DNA of 64,000 nucleotides from Thiobacillus sp. (GCA_030680405.1 JAUXVT010000052.1:88652-152651), one strand, 5' to 3'. Positions 51,340 to 63,231 are shown, numbered from the stretch's first letter. Notes: generated by a model not told the origin, from the sequence alone. Numbers and translations are program-made.

Positions 51340-52632
51340 TCACTCGTCGTCGTCGAGCAGGCGCGCGGTGGCCGCGTCCGGGTGTTCGAGCTCGACCCGC
51401 TCGATCTGCTGGAAGCGGCGGCTGATCTTGTCGCTTGAAATGCGCACCTCGCTCACATCTTTGTTGGCCTGCTCGATGTGGGAGGCGAGCTTTTTCATGC
51501 GCTCGTCGAAGCGCGCGAAATCTTTCGCCAGCTTGCTGAGCTCGTCCTTGATCACGTGCGCCATGCGCCGCGTTTCCGAATCTCGGATCACCGCCCGCGC
51601 GGTGTTCAGCACCGCCATCAGCGTGGTCGGCGAGGTGAGCCACACGCGCTTTTTCTGCGCATGCTCGACGAGGTCGGGATGGTAGGCGTGGATCTCCGCA
51701 AACACGGCTTCGGCCGGCAGGAACATCACTGCACCGTCCGAGGTTTCGCCGGCGACGATGTATTTGGCGGCGATGTCGTCGACGTGCTTTTTCACGTCAA
51801 CCTTGAACTGCCGCCGTGCCGCATCGCGCTCGGCCTGCGGCGAGCCGTCGTCGAACATGCGGCTGTAGTTTTCCAGCGGAAACTTGGAGTCGACGCACAC
51901 CGTGCCGGTTGGCTCGGGCAGGATCAGCACGCAGTCGACGCGCGCGCCGCTTTTCAAGGTATGTTGAAACGCATAGGCGTCGGGCGGCAGGCTGTTGCGC
52001 ACCAACGCTTCCAGCTGAACCTCGCCGAAGGCGCCGCGCGAGCGTTTGTCGCCCAATATCTCCTGCAGCGAAACGACGTTGGACGCCAGGTCCTCGATCT
52101 TTTTCTGCGCCTCGTCGATCACCGCCAGCCGTGACATCACCGAAGTAAACGTCTCGTTGGTTTTCTTGAAGCCTTCGTCGAGCCGCTCGGCCACCTTGCC
52201 GGAGATTTCGTTGAGCCGGCCGTCGACCGTTTGCGACAGCTGCTGCACGCGCTCGTTGAAATGCGCTGTCATGCCTTTCAGCGTGTCCTGCAGCAGGCTT
52301 TGCTCGGCGCGTCCCTGCTCGATCAGTTTTTCCAGCATCGCGGTCTGGAACAGGCCGAGGTGGCCGGTGACGGTTTCCCGCGTCTCGGCCAGCCGTTCGG
52401 CCTGCGCAATCTGCAAGGCCGCGAGCTGGGTCTGCATGCGGTCGGACTGCTGTGACAGCCCCGCGTGCAGGTCGGTCAGCACCGCGCGGTGGCGCGCTTC
52501 CATGTCCTGCGTCAGCAATGCGGGCAGCCCGGTTTGTTCCTGCCTAAGCGCTTGGATGCGCAGCAGCAGCAAAACAGTCAAGAGGATGAGGACGGCAAGG
52601 CCGACGAGGAGGCCGATTTCGACAGGACGCAT
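51340..52632 (-). CDS. rmuC: DNA recombination protein RmuC
   Basis: 430 residues from the ATG at 52632. N-terminal helix (EIGLLVGLAVLILLTVLLLL), long coiled coil (residues ~50-170), then the RmuC domain with GDKRSRGAFGEVQLEALVRNSL and VDSKFPLENYSRM (restriction-endonuclease-like fold). RmuC limits recombination at short inverted repeats. Confidence 0.93.
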   Translation of the reverse strand: MRPVEIGLLVGLAVLILLTVLLLLRIQALRQEQTGLPALLTQDMEARHRAVLTDLHAGLSQQSDRMQTQLAALQIAQAERLAETRETVTGHLGLFQTAMLEKLIEQGRAEQSLLQDTLKGMTAHFNERVQQLSQTVDGRLNEISGKVAERLDEGFKKTNETFTSVMSRLAVIDEAQKKIEDLASNVVSLQEILGDKRSRGAFGEVQLEALVRNSLPPDAYAFQHTLKSGARVDCVLILPEPTGTVCVDSKFPLENYSRMFDDGSPQAERDAARRQFKVDVKKHVDDIAAKYIVAGETSDGAVMFLPAEAVFAEIHAYHPDLVEHAQKKRVWLTSPTTLMAVLNTARAVIRDSETRRMAHVIKDELSKLAKDFARFDERMKKLASHIEQANKDVSEVRISSDKISRRFQQIERVELEHPDAATARLLDDDE

Positions 52633-52654
52633 GGCGCCGATTTTACCCGTGCCC

Positions 52655-52692
52655 ATATAAAAAAACCCGGCGCTAAGCCGGGCTTTTTTATA
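52655..52692. terminator. Bidirectional terminator between rmuC and typA
   Basis: CCCGGC-GCTAA-GCCGGG flanked by ATATAAAAAAA and TTTTTTATAT, so it works on both strands. It lies downstream of typA and just upstream of rmuC. Confidence 0.85.
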
Positions 52693-52792
52693 TCCTGGAA
52701 AATCAGTTAACCGCAGAGGACGCGAAGATCGCAGAGGACAGGCGATCGGTTTTCCTCTGCATCCTCCGTGGTTAAACCAAGGTTTTCAAGGT

Positions 52793-54625
<1,833 letters not shown>

Positions 54626-54678
54626 GATGGAGGCCGTAATGCGGGAAACCAAATATTATAGCAGGGTTTATTGACAGA

Positions 54679-54939
54679 GCCGGTTAACGCTTGTTTCGCC
54701 ACTGCGTTGAGGCAGGTAAGCGATGGATGCAAGGCGCGGCGCGCAGGCAATGGTCATCCCTTGCCAAGTGCCGCAACACGGCAGACACGCTTTCCTGCCT
54801 CAACCCGCAGGGCCGGGGATGGTTTGGGCGCACCCCTTTGTCGCAAGTCGCTTGCAGTGCTTGCACTGCGGCGCAGCTTGCTTCGCGGGCTGCATCCCAA
54901 ACCACACCCGGCGCAGCGGTGAAATAAGCGTTAACTGGC
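54679..54939. repeat. MITE-like element with 22-base terminal inverted repeats
   Basis: The ends GCCGGTTAACGCTTGTTTCGCC (54679) and its complement (ending at 54939 in GTTAACTGGC) agree at 19 of 22 positions and enclose ~217 GC-rich bases without a gene. It fills the space between typA and an uncharacterised gene and ends 6 bases from that gene's stop. No target-site duplication is clear. Confidence 0.65.
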
Positions 54940-54944
54940 CCTGC

Positions 54945-56201
54945 TTACTGTGCAAGCGGGTGCACGGCCAGCCGGGCGTCGATGCGGTCGATGATCTTCT
55001 GATAGCGGGGACTGCCGATCGGCCCGAAGCGGCGGTCGAACTCGGCCTGCGGCATGAATTCCGGTAGATCGCGAAAGTCCGGCAGCAAGTCAGCATCGCT
55101 GCGGGCGATGGCCAGACGCTTCTGCACGCGCGCAGCAGCTTTGCCGGTGGCGCGTTCGCCCAGTTTGACCCCGGCGCGGTTGGCCGCCAGATCGGTGAAG
55201 CTGAAGCCCGAGCCCTTGTTGGCGTCCTCTTCTTCCTTGATCAGGCCGGTGGCATTCGCCAGCCGGCTGCCGGCGTTGACGGTGAGCGCGGCCGAAATCA
55301 CGAAGTGTTCGGCAAAGTCGCGCCGTCCGTGCAGCGACAACAGCACGCGTGGCGCACGGCGGATCGACTGGCTGTCGCCTTCCAGCAGCTTGGGCAGGCT
55401 GATCCCGGCCAGATAAGCCGCCAGTGCGGTGAGCGCCGCGCGGTTTTCCTCGGCCACGTCGCCGCCGTTCTCTTGCGCGTGTGCAAATAACGGCGCGATG
55501 ACGCTCACCAGCGGCACCGTGCTGCCGTGCGGGTGGCGCTTCAGCACGGTGTCCAACTGCTCGGCATAGACCAGCATGCGTGCCTGATCCTCCGGCGCAA
55601 TCAGCAGTTCCGCGCTTTTGCGTTCCAGCCGGGTCAGCAGCTCGGGGTGCCAGCGGTAATCCAGGGTGGCCTGGTTTTCGTCGAAACGCATCCGGGAAAA
55701 CGCATCGGCCAGCGAAGCGTAGGTTTCGTCGCGGCGCAGCCAACGGTGCGCCAGGTGCGCGATCCCGTCGGCCAGCGCGCCCGGCACCGGCAGGCTGCCG
55801 AGTTGCAGGCTCTGGATGCGGATGCCGCCAGGCACCTCCGCCACGTCGGCGGTGAGGTTGAGGTAGCGGCCAAACGGATTGGGCGGCACGACCAGGGTGG
55901 CGGTGAGCGTGGCCAGGCCGGGCGTGAGCTCGGCGGCGATTCCGTTGACCTGGCGCAGCTCGACTGCGTAATTGAGCAGGCGGTTGAGTTCGGCCTCGTC
56001 GAGCTGGATGCTTTGAATCACATCGGGCGTCTGGTGCCGCGGGTCGTGCTTCTGGAACAGCGACTTGACCCAGGCCAGATCGGTACGGCGAAATTCGGCG
56101 GGTGGTTCGATCGCCGGCGCGTCGTCCAGCATCAGCCAGGGCAGCACGGTGAGACCGGCCAACATGGCGAACAGCACACTTAAAACGATAAAACGCTTCA
56201 T
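54945..56201 (-). CDS. Uncharacterised exported protein
   Basis: 418 residues. An N-terminal helix (IVLSVLFAMLAGLTVLPWLML) anchors or exports it; the rest is soluble and alternates helical and beta-type segments (LRQVNGIAAELTPGLATLTATLVVP; LLEGDSQSIRRAPRVLLSLHGR). No named family recognised. It starts 1 base after the globin stop, so it is co-transcribed with the hemoglobin and purT genes. Confidence 0.8.
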   Translation of the reverse strand: MKRFIVLSVLFAMLAGLTVLPWLMLDDAPAIEPPAEFRRTDLAWVKSLFQKHDPRHQTPDVIQSIQLDEAELNRLLNYAVELRQVNGIAAELTPGLATLTATLVVPPNPFGRYLNLTADVAEVPGGIRIQSLQLGSLPVPGALADGIAHLAHRWLRRDETYASLADAFSRMRFDENQATLDYRWHPELLTRLERKSAELLIAPEDQARMLVYAEQLDTVLKRHPHGSTVPLVSVIAPLFAHAQENGGDVAEENRAALTALAAYLAGISLPKLLEGDSQSIRRAPRVLLSLHGRRDFAEHFVISAALTVNAGSRLANATGLIKEEEDANKGSGFSFTDLAANRAGVKLGERATGKAAARVQKRLAIARSDADLLPDFRDLPEFMPQAEFDRRFGPIGSPRYQKIIDRIDARLAVHPLAQ

Positions 56202-56202
56202 C

Positions 56203-56583
56203 TCATTGCGGCTGGTTGCGCATGAAATCGGCGGTCTTGAAGAACGCCGCGGTCAGTTCCTGCTGCATCGCCGCATCCACCCCCACGTCCTGCATCGCGC
56301 GGGTCATGCAGCCCATCCACTGGTCGCGCTCGACCTCGCCGATGACAAAGGGCGTGTGGCGGCGGCGCAGGAACGGATGACCGAAGCGGTCGGTGTATTC
56401 CGGCGGTCCGCCGGTCCAGCCGCTCAAAAACCAGGTGAGCTTGTTGCGCGATTCGGTGAGGTCCGCCGGATGCAGCTTGCGGATGCCGTAGTAATCCGGA
56501 TCTTCGTCCATCAGGTCGTAAAAGCGGTCGACTAATTGACGAATGACCTCGCCGCCGCCGAGGCGTTCGTAATGGGTTTGCAT
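56203..56583 (-). CDS. Group II truncated hemoglobin
   Basis: 126 residues. YERLGGGEVIRQLVDRFYDLM (A/B helix), LTWFLSGWTGGPPEYTDRFGHPFLRRRHTPF (E-F region) and the distal-side tryptophan in ERDQWMGCM fit TrHb2. The proximal histidine is in RRRHTPF. Group II globins bind O2 or NO. It lies 3 bases after purT. Confidence 0.9.
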   Translation of the reverse strand: MQTHYERLGGGEVIRQLVDRFYDLMDEDPDYYGIRKLHPADLTESRNKLTWFLSGWTGGPPEYTDRFGHPFLRRRHTPFVIGEVERDQWMGCMTRAMQDVGVDAAMQQELTAAFFKTADFMRNQPQ

Positions 56584-56586
56584 CGT

Positions 56587-57783
56587 TCAGACCTTAACCG
56601 GTTTGACGGCGGCTGCCGCAGCCTTGGCATGCAGACGGGCCTCATCCGTGCTGGTGGCGGTGGCGAGCGCCACCCCCATGCGGCGGCGGGCAAAGGCTTG
56701 CGGCTTGCCGAACAGCCGTAGGTCGACACCGGGCGTGGCGAGCGCTTCGGCGACACCGTCGAAGGCAATGCCGGTCGCCTCCATGCCGCCGTAAATCACC
56801 GCCGACGCGCCAGGTTCGCGCAGCGACACGTCGACCGGCAGGCCGAGAATCGCGCGCGCGTGCAGCTCGAACTCGTTCTGCCGCTGCGTCGCCATCGTCA
56901 CCATGCCGGTGTCGTGCGGGCGCGGGCTGACTTCGGAGAACCACACCGTGTCGCCCTTGATGAACAGTTCCACCCCGAAAATTCCGCGCCCGCCCAGATT
57001 GCCGGTAACGGCGGCGGCGATTTCCTGCGCGCGCGCCAGCGCGGCGGCCGACATCGCCTGTGGCTGCCAGGATTCGACGTAATCGCCCTTCACCTGCACA
57101 TGCCCGATGGGTTCGCAGAAATGCGCTTCGATAGTGCCCGAGGTGCCCAGCGCACGCACGGTCAGCAGCGTGATTTCGTAGTCGAAGTCGATCACCCCCT
57201 CGACGATGACGCGCCCCTTGTCCACCCTTCCGCCGCTGGCCGCGTATTCCCACGCCACCTGCAACTGGCTGGCGTCGTCCACCCGCGACTGCCCCTTGCC
57301 GGACGACGACATCACCGGCTTGACGATCACCGGGTAGCCCAGCTTGTCGGCCGCGGCGGTCATTTCGGCCAGGCTGTCGGCAAACACATAGGGCGAGGTC
57401 GGCAGCCCCAGCGTTTCCGCCGCCAGCCGGCGGATGCCCTCGCGGTTCATGGTGAGATTGGCGGCGCGCGCGGTCGGGATGACCTCGGCCAGCCCGGCGG
57501 CCTCGATTTCCAGCAGGGTTTCGGTCGCAATGGCCTCGATTTCCGGCACCACCAGATGTGGCTTTTCCGCTTCGATCAGCGCGCGCAGCGCCGCGCCGTC
57601 GCTCATGTCGCTCACGTGCGCGCGATGCGCGACCTGATGGCCGGGGGCATTGGCGTAGCGATCCACTGCGATGACTTCGACGCCCAGCCGCTGCAGGGCG
57701 ATGATGACTTCCTTGCCGAGTTCGCCCGCGCCCAAGAGCATGACGCGGGTGGCGGAAGCAGAGAGCGGGGTGCCGAGGCGCAT
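56587..57783 (-). CDS. purT: Formate-dependent phosphoribosylglycinamide formyltransferase
   Basis: 398 residues of the ATP-grasp family. [46 protein letters not shown] (ATP site), [13 protein letters not shown] (metal site) and the C-terminal [16 protein letters not shown] match PurT. It makes formyl-GAR in purine synthesis using formate. Confidence 0.96.
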   Translation of the reverse strand: MRLGTPLSASATRVMLLGAGELGKEVIIALQRLGVEVIAVDRYANAPGHQVAHRAHVSDMSDGAALRALIEAEKPHLVVPEIEAIATETLLEIEAAGLAEVIPTARAANLTMNREGIRRLAAETLGLPTSPYVFADSLAEMTAAADKLGYPVIVKPVMSSSGKGQSRVDDASQLQVAWEYAASGGRVDKGRVIVEGVIDFDYEITLLTVRALGTSGTIEAHFCEPIGHVQVKGDYVESWQPQAMSAAALARAQEIAAAVTGNLGGRGIFGVELFIKGDTVWFSEVSPRPHDTGMVTMATQRQNEFELHARAILGLPVDVSLREPGASAVIYGGMEATGIAFDGVAEALATPGVDLRLFGKPQAFARRRMGVALATATSTDEARLHAKAAAAAVKPVKV

Positions 57784-57823
57784 GGTCAGAACTCTGAAAG
57801 CAAAGATGAGATTTTACCGTGCT

Positions 57824-59106
57824 TCAGAGATGTTCCTCGATCGGCAGCGCCTGCAGCACGCGCAACAGACCACGCTGGATGAGCGTGGTCTCGGGTTCGG
57901 TGTCGGAAATGCGTTCGGCGCCCTGGTGGACGTCGCGCCATTGCAGGCGTTTCACGGTCGTCTTGTTGGTGGTTTCGACAACGAGTTGCGGCTGGTAGCC
58001 GCGCTCGGGGCGCATGGCATCCTCGGCGATGGCGGTGACCTGACGCGCCAGTTCGGACGAGTGGATGATCAGCCCCATTTCGGTATTGAGCAGGGCCGAG
58101 CGCGGGTCGAAGTTGAAGGTGCCGATGAACACGTGTTCATCGTCGAATATAAAGGTCTTGGCGTGCAGGCTGGCACGCGACGAGCCGCTGCTGAGGTCGC
58201 GCAGGCGGCCGCCGGTGGGTTCGGCGACCGGCTTCAGTTCGTAAAGATTGACGCCGGCCTGCAGCAGCGGGATGCGGTAATTGGCATAGCCGGCATGCAC
58301 CACCGGAACGTCGCTGGCCGCGTAGGCGTTGGTCAGCACATCCACTTGCACGCCCTGGCTGCGCCAGTACTCGAAGTAGGCCATGCCCATGGCGCCGGGC
58401 ACGAAATAGGGCGACACGATCAGGGCTCGCCGGGTGGGGTTGACCCACAGCCCGGCGAGCTGGCCGACCAGCAGTTTGAATGTCGACTGGTTTCGGCTGA
58501 GCACTTTTTCCGGCGGGTCGACGATGAGGTCGGCGCGTGCGATGTGCCAGGGGATTTTGCCAGCCAGCAGTTTGGGGAGGGGGTCGGCTGCAGTCAGCGC
58601 GCGGCCGTACTCGCTGCCGATCTGTTGCGCGCGGAACTGCTGCAAGAACCGGCTGGCGCGTTGCAGCCGGGTATCGCCGTGACCGGCAGGGCTGAGGCGG
58701 GCACCGCGGCATCGCTGTTCCAGTATTCGTCGAACGACTGCGAAAGGCTGTCGACGATGGCGCCTGCCGCGACGACGTCGAGGTCGACGAAGGCGAGATC
58801 GTGGTGGGCGTCAAAATATTCATCGCCGATGTTGCGGCCGCCGGTGATGCCGAGCTGGTTGTCGGCGATGAAGGCCTTGTTGTGCATGCGGCGGTTGAGG
58901 CGGACGCTGTCGCGCAGCGCCTGCCAGCCCTTGACCAGCAGATTGGTACTGCGGGTGTGGAAGGGGTTGAACAGCCGCACCTCGATGTTGGCGTGCGAGG
59001 GGGCGCGCTTGGCATCGAGATTGAGCGTGGGCGCGCAGCCGGCCAGCGCCAGCAGCGCGGCCAGCCCGATGCGGGCAAAGCAGAGCAGCTCAGGCCGTTT
59101 GTTCAT
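57824..59106 (-). pseudogene. Phospholipase D-like (cardiolipin synthase-type) lipoprotein, damaged
   Basis: Two frames: 58594-59106 gives a lipoprotein signal (GLAALLALAGCAP) and the first catalytic motif (RRMHNKAFIADNQLGITGGRN), and 57824-58645 gives the second motif (SLHAKTFIFDDEHVFIGTFNF). The frames meet near 58680, where a single base shift would join VTA.. to GDTRLQRASRFLQQFRAQ. The region that normally lies between the signal peptide and HANIEVRLFNPF (about 100 residues in related proteins, from memory) is also absent, so there may be a deletion as well. It overlaps ampD by 17 bases. Confidence 0.78.
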
Positions 59107-59644
59107 TGATCCGCTGCCAGTCGAAGTGGGGGCCGGGATCGGTCTTGCGGCCCGCGGCGATGTCGCTGTGTCCCACCACCGCCCGAATCGGGTAGGCCTG
59201 TTTCAACAGGTGTAGCAGCGGCGTCAGGGCCGCGTACTGGGCCTCGGTGAAAGGCAGGTCGTCGGTGCCTTCGAGTTCGATGCCGATGGAAAAATCATTG
59301 CAGCATTCGCACCCCTGCCAACTCGATGCCCCCGCGTGCCAGGCGCGCAAACTGCACGGCACGAACTGGATCAGGCTGCCGTCGCGACGGATGAAAAAAT
59401 GCGCCGATACCCTGAGGCCGCGGATGCCCTGGAAATACGGATGTGCATCCCAGTCGAGCTGGTTGGTGAAGAGGTCGATTACTGCGTCGCCGTCGAATAC
59501 GCCCGGCGGCAGCGAAATGTTGTGGATGACGATGAGTTCGATCGCCCTTCCTTCCGGGCGCGCGTCGCAATTGGGCGAGGGCAGCTGACGCGCAGCGGGC
59601 AGCCAGCCAAGAGCATCGAGGGCGTGGGGGGCGGAAAGCGACAT
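59090..59644 (-). CDS. ampD: 1,6-anhydro-N-acetylmuramyl-L-alanine amidase AmpD
   Basis: 184 residues. Zinc ligand regions: VIHNISLPPG, LRAWHAGASSWQ and GHSDIAAGRKTDPGPHF; the ending with the conserved Lys/Asp matches AmpD. It removes the peptide from anhydro-muropeptides in the cytoplasm, the same recycling path as NagZ. The 59645-59909 gap has no visible gene. Confidence 0.95.
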   Translation of the reverse strand: MSLSAPHALDALGWLPAARQLPSPNCDARPEGRAIELIVIHNISLPPGVFDGDAVIDLFTNQLDWDAHPYFQGIRGLRVSAHFFIRRDGSLIQFVPCSLRAWHAGASSWQGCECCNDFSIGIELEGTDDLPFTEAQYAALTPLLHLLKQAYPIRAVVGHSDIAAGRKTDPGPHFDWQRINEQTA

Positions 59645-59909
59645 GGCGCAAGCTTACTCGAGCCGTGCGAAGTCTGGAAACATCGGCGTTGAGGGTTAAA
59701 CCCGGATAATCCATTAGGCGGTTCTTCGAACCTACGCGAGTGCTGACGGCGTATTTGCAGCCATTTTGACTGCTTGCTCGTTGCCCAGGGAACGAGCCTG
59801 GGTGCCTCTCAAGCCGCCAAACGAACTCGCAAATTCGCTCGTCATCCTCACGCGTCCTGATAAATTATCTGGGTTAGACTGCCAGCTTTTATTGATTCCA
59901 TTCCCCGAC

Positions 59910-60467
59910 ATGACCCCGCACGAAGCGCAACAGCTGCTGGACAATGCCGAGTGTGTTGCGTCTGCGGACATCGTGCAGGCCGTGATCAACCGTTTGGCAG
60001 GCGAAATTGCCGACGCCTTGGCGGAGGACTTTCCGCTGGTGCTGGCGGTGATGGGCGGCGCGGTGGTGTTTGCCGGACAGCTGCTTCCCCGGCTGAACTT
60101 TCCGCTGGAATTCGATTACCTGCATGTGACGCGCTATCGCGGCAAAACCCAGGGCGGCGAGATGGAATGGCGGGTGCTGCCGGGGCAGAATGTGGCTGGC
60201 CGCAGCGTGCTGGTGCTGGACGACATTCTGGACGAGGGGGAGACGCTGGCGGCGATTCGCGACAAATTGCACGACATGGGTGCGGCGCGGGTGTGGTCGG
60301 CGGTGTTGACCAACAAGGACAACGGGCTGGACAAACCGGCCCGGGCCGATTTTGTCGGGCTGGACGTGCCCAATCGCTATGTGTTCGGCTGCGGCATGGA
60401 CGTTTACGGGCTGTGGCGCAATCTGCCTGCCATTTACGCTTTGAACCCTGATGTTTCATCAGGATAA
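59910..60467 (+). CDS. Hypoxanthine-guanine phosphoribosyltransferase
   Basis: 185 residues from the ATG at 59910; an upstream extension to 59766 reads as random. PRPP-binding loop SVLVLDDILDEGETLAAI and FDYLHVTRYRG fit the HGPRT group. It recycles hypoxanthine or guanine to IMP or GMP. The next gene, a thioinosine phosphorylase, could supply hypoxanthine. Confidence 0.88.
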   Translation: MTPHEAQQLLDNAECVASADIVQAVINRLAGEIADALAEDFPLVLAVMGGAVVFAGQLLPRLNFPLEFDYLHVTRYRGKTQGGEMEWRVLPGQNVAGRSVLVLDDILDEGETLAAIRDKLHDMGAARVWSAVLTNKDNGLDKPARADFVGLDVPNRYVFGCGMDVYGLWRNLPAIYALNPDVSSG

Positions 60468-60479
60468 GGGACAAATAAT

Positions 60480-61241
60480 ATGTTGGGAATTATCGGCGGC
60501 ACCGGGTTGACCCGGCTCGCCAATCTTGAAATCACCCACCGCCAGGTGGCGCGCACGCCTTACGGCGAACCTTCGGGCGCACTCACCTTTGGCCGCATCT
60601 GCGGGCAGGAAGTGATCTTTCTGGCGCGTCACGGCTATGGCCACACCATCCCGCCGCACGAGGTGAACTACCGCGCCAACCTGTGGGCGCTGAGGGATCA
60701 TGGCGTCGATCGGGTGGTGTCGGTGGCCACCGTTGGCAGCATTCATCCCGACCTGATCCCCGGCATGCTGGTCATCCCCGACCAGATCATCGACTACACG
60801 CATGGTCGCGCCGCCACGTATTTTGTCGAAAGCGACAAGCCGGTCACCCATCTCGATTTCACCTTTCCCTATTGCGATGCCATGCGCGCCGCGCTGCTGC
60901 AGGCCGCAGCCAGCGCCGGCATCAGCCTGCGCGACGGCGGCGTGTATGGGGCGGTGCAGGGGCCGCGCCTGGAAACGGCGGCCGAAATCAACCGCATTGA
61001 GCGTGACGGCGCCGACATGGTGGGGATGACTGGCATGCCCGAAGCCTATCTGGCGCGTGAACTGGCGCTCTGCTACGCGGCCGTGGGGGTGGTGGTGAAT
61101 CATGCGGCCGGGCGCGGTTTGTCGGCCGACGGCATCCAGATGCAAGAGATCCAGGCCGTGCTGGGCGAAGTGATGCTGCAGGTGCGGCATTTGCTCGAGC
61201 AACTGGTGACCAACGACGCCGCCGGGCTGTGCAAATTCTGA
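60480..61241 (+). CDS. S-methyl-5'-thioinosine phosphorylase (MTAP/PNP family)
   Basis: 253 residues. GIIGGTGLTRL (phosphate site), FLARHGYGHTIPPHEVNYRAN, VSVATVGSIHPDLIPG and MVGMTGMPEAYLAREL are family motifs. The GMTGMPEA form and the pairing with HGPRT favour thioinosine over thioadenosine, as for Pseudomonas MTIP. It releases hypoxanthine from methylthioinosine. Confidence 0.85.
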   Translation: MLGIIGGTGLTRLANLEITHRQVARTPYGEPSGALTFGRICGQEVIFLARHGYGHTIPPHEVNYRANLWALRDHGVDRVVSVATVGSIHPDLIPGMLVIPDQIIDYTHGRAATYFVESDKPVTHLDFTFPYCDAMRAALLQAAASAGISLRDGGVYGAVQGPRLETAAEINRIERDGADMVGMTGMPEAYLARELALCYAAVGVVVNHAAGRGLSADGIQMQEIQAVLGEVMLQVRHLLEQLVTNDAAGLCKF

Positions 61242-61248
61242 GCGCGCG

Positions 61249-61968
61249 ATGAAGCTTTATCACGCCTTGCAGTCACAAGGGTTTGGCACGCGTAAAAACT
61301 GCGTGGCGCGCGTTCGGGCGGGCGAGGTTGCGGTCAATGGCGTGGCCTGCGACAACCCCGAGGCCCAGGTCGACCCGGCGCAGCTGGAACTGACGCTCGA
61401 CGGCGTCACCTGGCCGTATCGCGAAAAAGTCTATGTACTGATGCACAAGCCGGCCGGATACGAATGCTCGCATCACCCCAGCCATCATTCCAGCGTGTTT
61501 GCGCTGTTGCCGCCGCCGCTGGTGCAGCGCGGCGTGCAGTGCGTGGGGCGGCTCGATCAGGACAGCACCGGCCTGCTGCTGTTTTCCGACGACGGCCAGT
61601 TCAATCACCGCATGATCTCGCCGAAAAAGGGCGTGGCCAAGGTGTATCGTGCCGTCTGCGCTGATCCGGTGAGCGACGCCATGCTGGTGGCCCTGCGCAC
61701 AGGGGTGCAGCTTAACGACGAGCCCGCGCCGATTGCCGCTCTGGCATGCGAAAGAATCGATGCATACACGCTGCGCCTGACGCTGGCCGAGGGCAAATAT
61801 CATCAGGTCAGGCGCATGATTGCCGCAATCGGCAACCGGGTCGAGGCGCTGCACCGCGAAGCCATCGGCAACTATGTCTTGCCTGCAACCCTGCCGCCCG
61901 GCGCATGGCGCTGGCTGGAGGACGACGATCTGAAACAACTGGAGCAATCTCCTAAAAACCGTAGTTGA
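61249..61968 (+). CDS. rsuA: 16S rRNA pseudouridine(516) synthase RsuA
   Basis: 239 residues. N-terminal S4 domain (GTRKNCVARVRAGEVAVNG) and a pseudouridine synthase domain with the catalytic aspartate in GRLDQDSTGLLLFSDDG and EGKYHQVRRMIAAIGNRV near the C-terminus. It modifies U516 of 16S rRNA. It lies 7 bases after the phosphorylase gene. Confidence 0.93.
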   Translation: MKLYHALQSQGFGTRKNCVARVRAGEVAVNGVACDNPEAQVDPAQLELTLDGVTWPYREKVYVLMHKPAGYECSHHPSHHSSVFALLPPPLVQRGVQCVGRLDQDSTGLLLFSDDGQFNHRMISPKKGVAKVYRAVCADPVSDAMLVALRTGVQLNDEPAPIAALACERIDAYTLRLTLAEGKYHQVRRMIAAIGNRVEALHREAIGNYVLPATLPPGAWRWLEDDDLKQLEQSPKNRS

Positions 61969-61994
61969 CCGCTCATCGCCTTGAGGAATGCCTT

Positions 61995-62183
61995 ATGAAT
62001 ACTGGTTTCTTTGCCTTCGAGCGGATTTACCAACAGGGTGAATCCGCTACGCGCCCGCTAGTACGTCTGGTCGCGCGCCTGCCTTTGTTGCTCGTCGTGG
62101 CAGGCCCCGGCCTGCCGCCTTCTCGCTTCGCGGCAGGCACCCGCCCAAACGCACCATCAGGCGCGTCCAACTGCGGTTTCTAG
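61995..62183 (+). CDS. Possible small protein of unknown function
   Basis: 62 residues from the ATG at 61995 (GAGGAATGCCTT upstream): [20 protein letters not shown], then a hydrophobic run and a proline-rich tail. The second half covers a hairpin (CCTGCCGC..GCGGCAGG, about 62105-62132). Low support; the space may instead be a leader of def. Confidence 0.25.
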   Translation: MNTGFFAFERIYQQGESATRPLVRLVARLPLLLVVAGPGLPPSRFAAGTRPNAPSGASNCGF

Positions 62184-62187
62184 GATC

Positions 62188-62721
62188 ATGGCCATCCGCG
62201 ATGTCCTGAAAATGGGCGACCCGCGCCTGCTGGAACCGGCACGCCCGGTGGAGGATTTTGCCTCGCTCGAGCTGGCGCAACTGATTGTCGACATGCACGA
62301 CACCATGCGCGCGCTCAACGGCGCCGGTCTGGCGGCGCCGCAAATCGGCGTCGGCCTGCAGGTAGTGATCTTCGAGGTCAGCGCCAGTCCGCGTTATCCG
62401 GACGCCGAGAGCGTGCCGTTCACGGTGTTGATCAATCCGCTGCTGACGCCGCTGTCCGACGCCATGGAAGAGGGCTGGGAAGGCTGTCTGTCGGTGCCCG
62501 GCATGCGCGGGCTGGTGCCGCGCCACGCCGCCTTGCGCTACCAGGGCTTCGACGCGGCGGGCCAGCCGATCGACCGCAGCGTAAGCGATTTCCATGCCCG
62601 CGTGGTGCAGCACGAAGTCGACCACCTGCGCGGGATTCTGTATCCGATGCGCATCCGCGACCTGCGCGATTTCGGGTTCACCGACACCCTGTTTCCGGGC
62701 CAAAATCTGCAGGACGATTGA
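62188..62721 (+). CDS. def: Peptide deformylase
   Basis: 177 residues with the three metal/catalytic motifs [23 protein letters not shown] and [10 protein letters not shown]. It removes the formyl group from new proteins. The usual fmt partner gene is not adjacent. Confidence 0.95.
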   Translation: MAIRDVLKMGDPRLLEPARPVEDFASLELAQLIVDMHDTMRALNGAGLAAPQIGVGLQVVIFEVSASPRYPDAESVPFTVLINPLLTPLSDAMEEGWEGCLSVPGMRGLVPRHAALRYQGFDAAGQPIDRSVSDFHARVVQHEVDHLRGILYPMRIRDLRDFGFTDTLFPGQNLQDD

Positions 62722-62759
62722 CGGGATTTCGACGCATTCTGGCATGCATTTAGCTAGCC

Positions 62760-62786
62760 TAAAGTTGTCCCTGTCCTCGCCGCTAA
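62760..62786 (+). promoter_or_regulatory. Sigma-28 (FliA) type promoter
   Basis: TAAAGTTG, 11 bases, then GCCGCTAA match the FliA consensus TAAAGTTT-N11-GCCGATAA at 14 of 16 positions. It lies 62 bases before the FlaF-like start, which has AAGGAC for ribosome binding. Confidence 0.7.
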
Positions 62787-62847
62787 CTTGTAGCGTAACC
62801 GTGGGCGAGGTGCCCCGGCACAAGCAACAAGGACGACAAGGACAACA

Positions 62848-63231
62848 ATGAGCCCGGAACAACCGATCCAGCAGGCCCCGCGCCGCATCAACCACGCCGA
62901 CGTAATGATGGGCGAGGCGGTCCAGCTCGACGACATCGCCGCCCAGTTGATGGCGGTGCAGCGGCACTGGAACGAACCCAACCACGAACTTCATCTGGCC
63001 GCCGCCCTGGAGGCCAGCCGTGGTGCCTGGCATGCGATTCAGGCCGCACTGGCTGAAGGCGTGCTGACGCTGCCGCTGGACGTGCAGCACAACCTCCTGA
63101 TTTTGTCAGTGTATGCCGACAGCAAAATCAGCACATGCGAGTCCATCCCCAGTGCCGACACATTGGGCAGCCTCATCGCCCTGACGCGTACGCTGGCGGG
63201 CAGCCTCAAGGAATGGCGGGTGGCGGCATGA
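62848..63231 (+). CDS. FlaF-like flagellar regulator
   Basis: 127 residues, all-helical. ALEASRGAWHAIQAALAEGVL, LPLDVQHNLLILSVYADSKI and LIALTRTLAGSL fit the pattern of FlaF-type proteins, which in alphaproteobacteria affect flagellin translation. The sigma-28-type promoter just upstream supports a motility role. No other flagellar gene is in the window. Confidence 0.6.
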   Translation: MSPEQPIQQAPRRINHADVMMGEAVQLDDIAAQLMAVQRHWNEPNHELHLAAALEASRGAWHAIQAALAEGVLTLPLDVQHNLLILSVYADSKISTCESIPSADTLGSLIALTRTLAGSLKEWRVAA

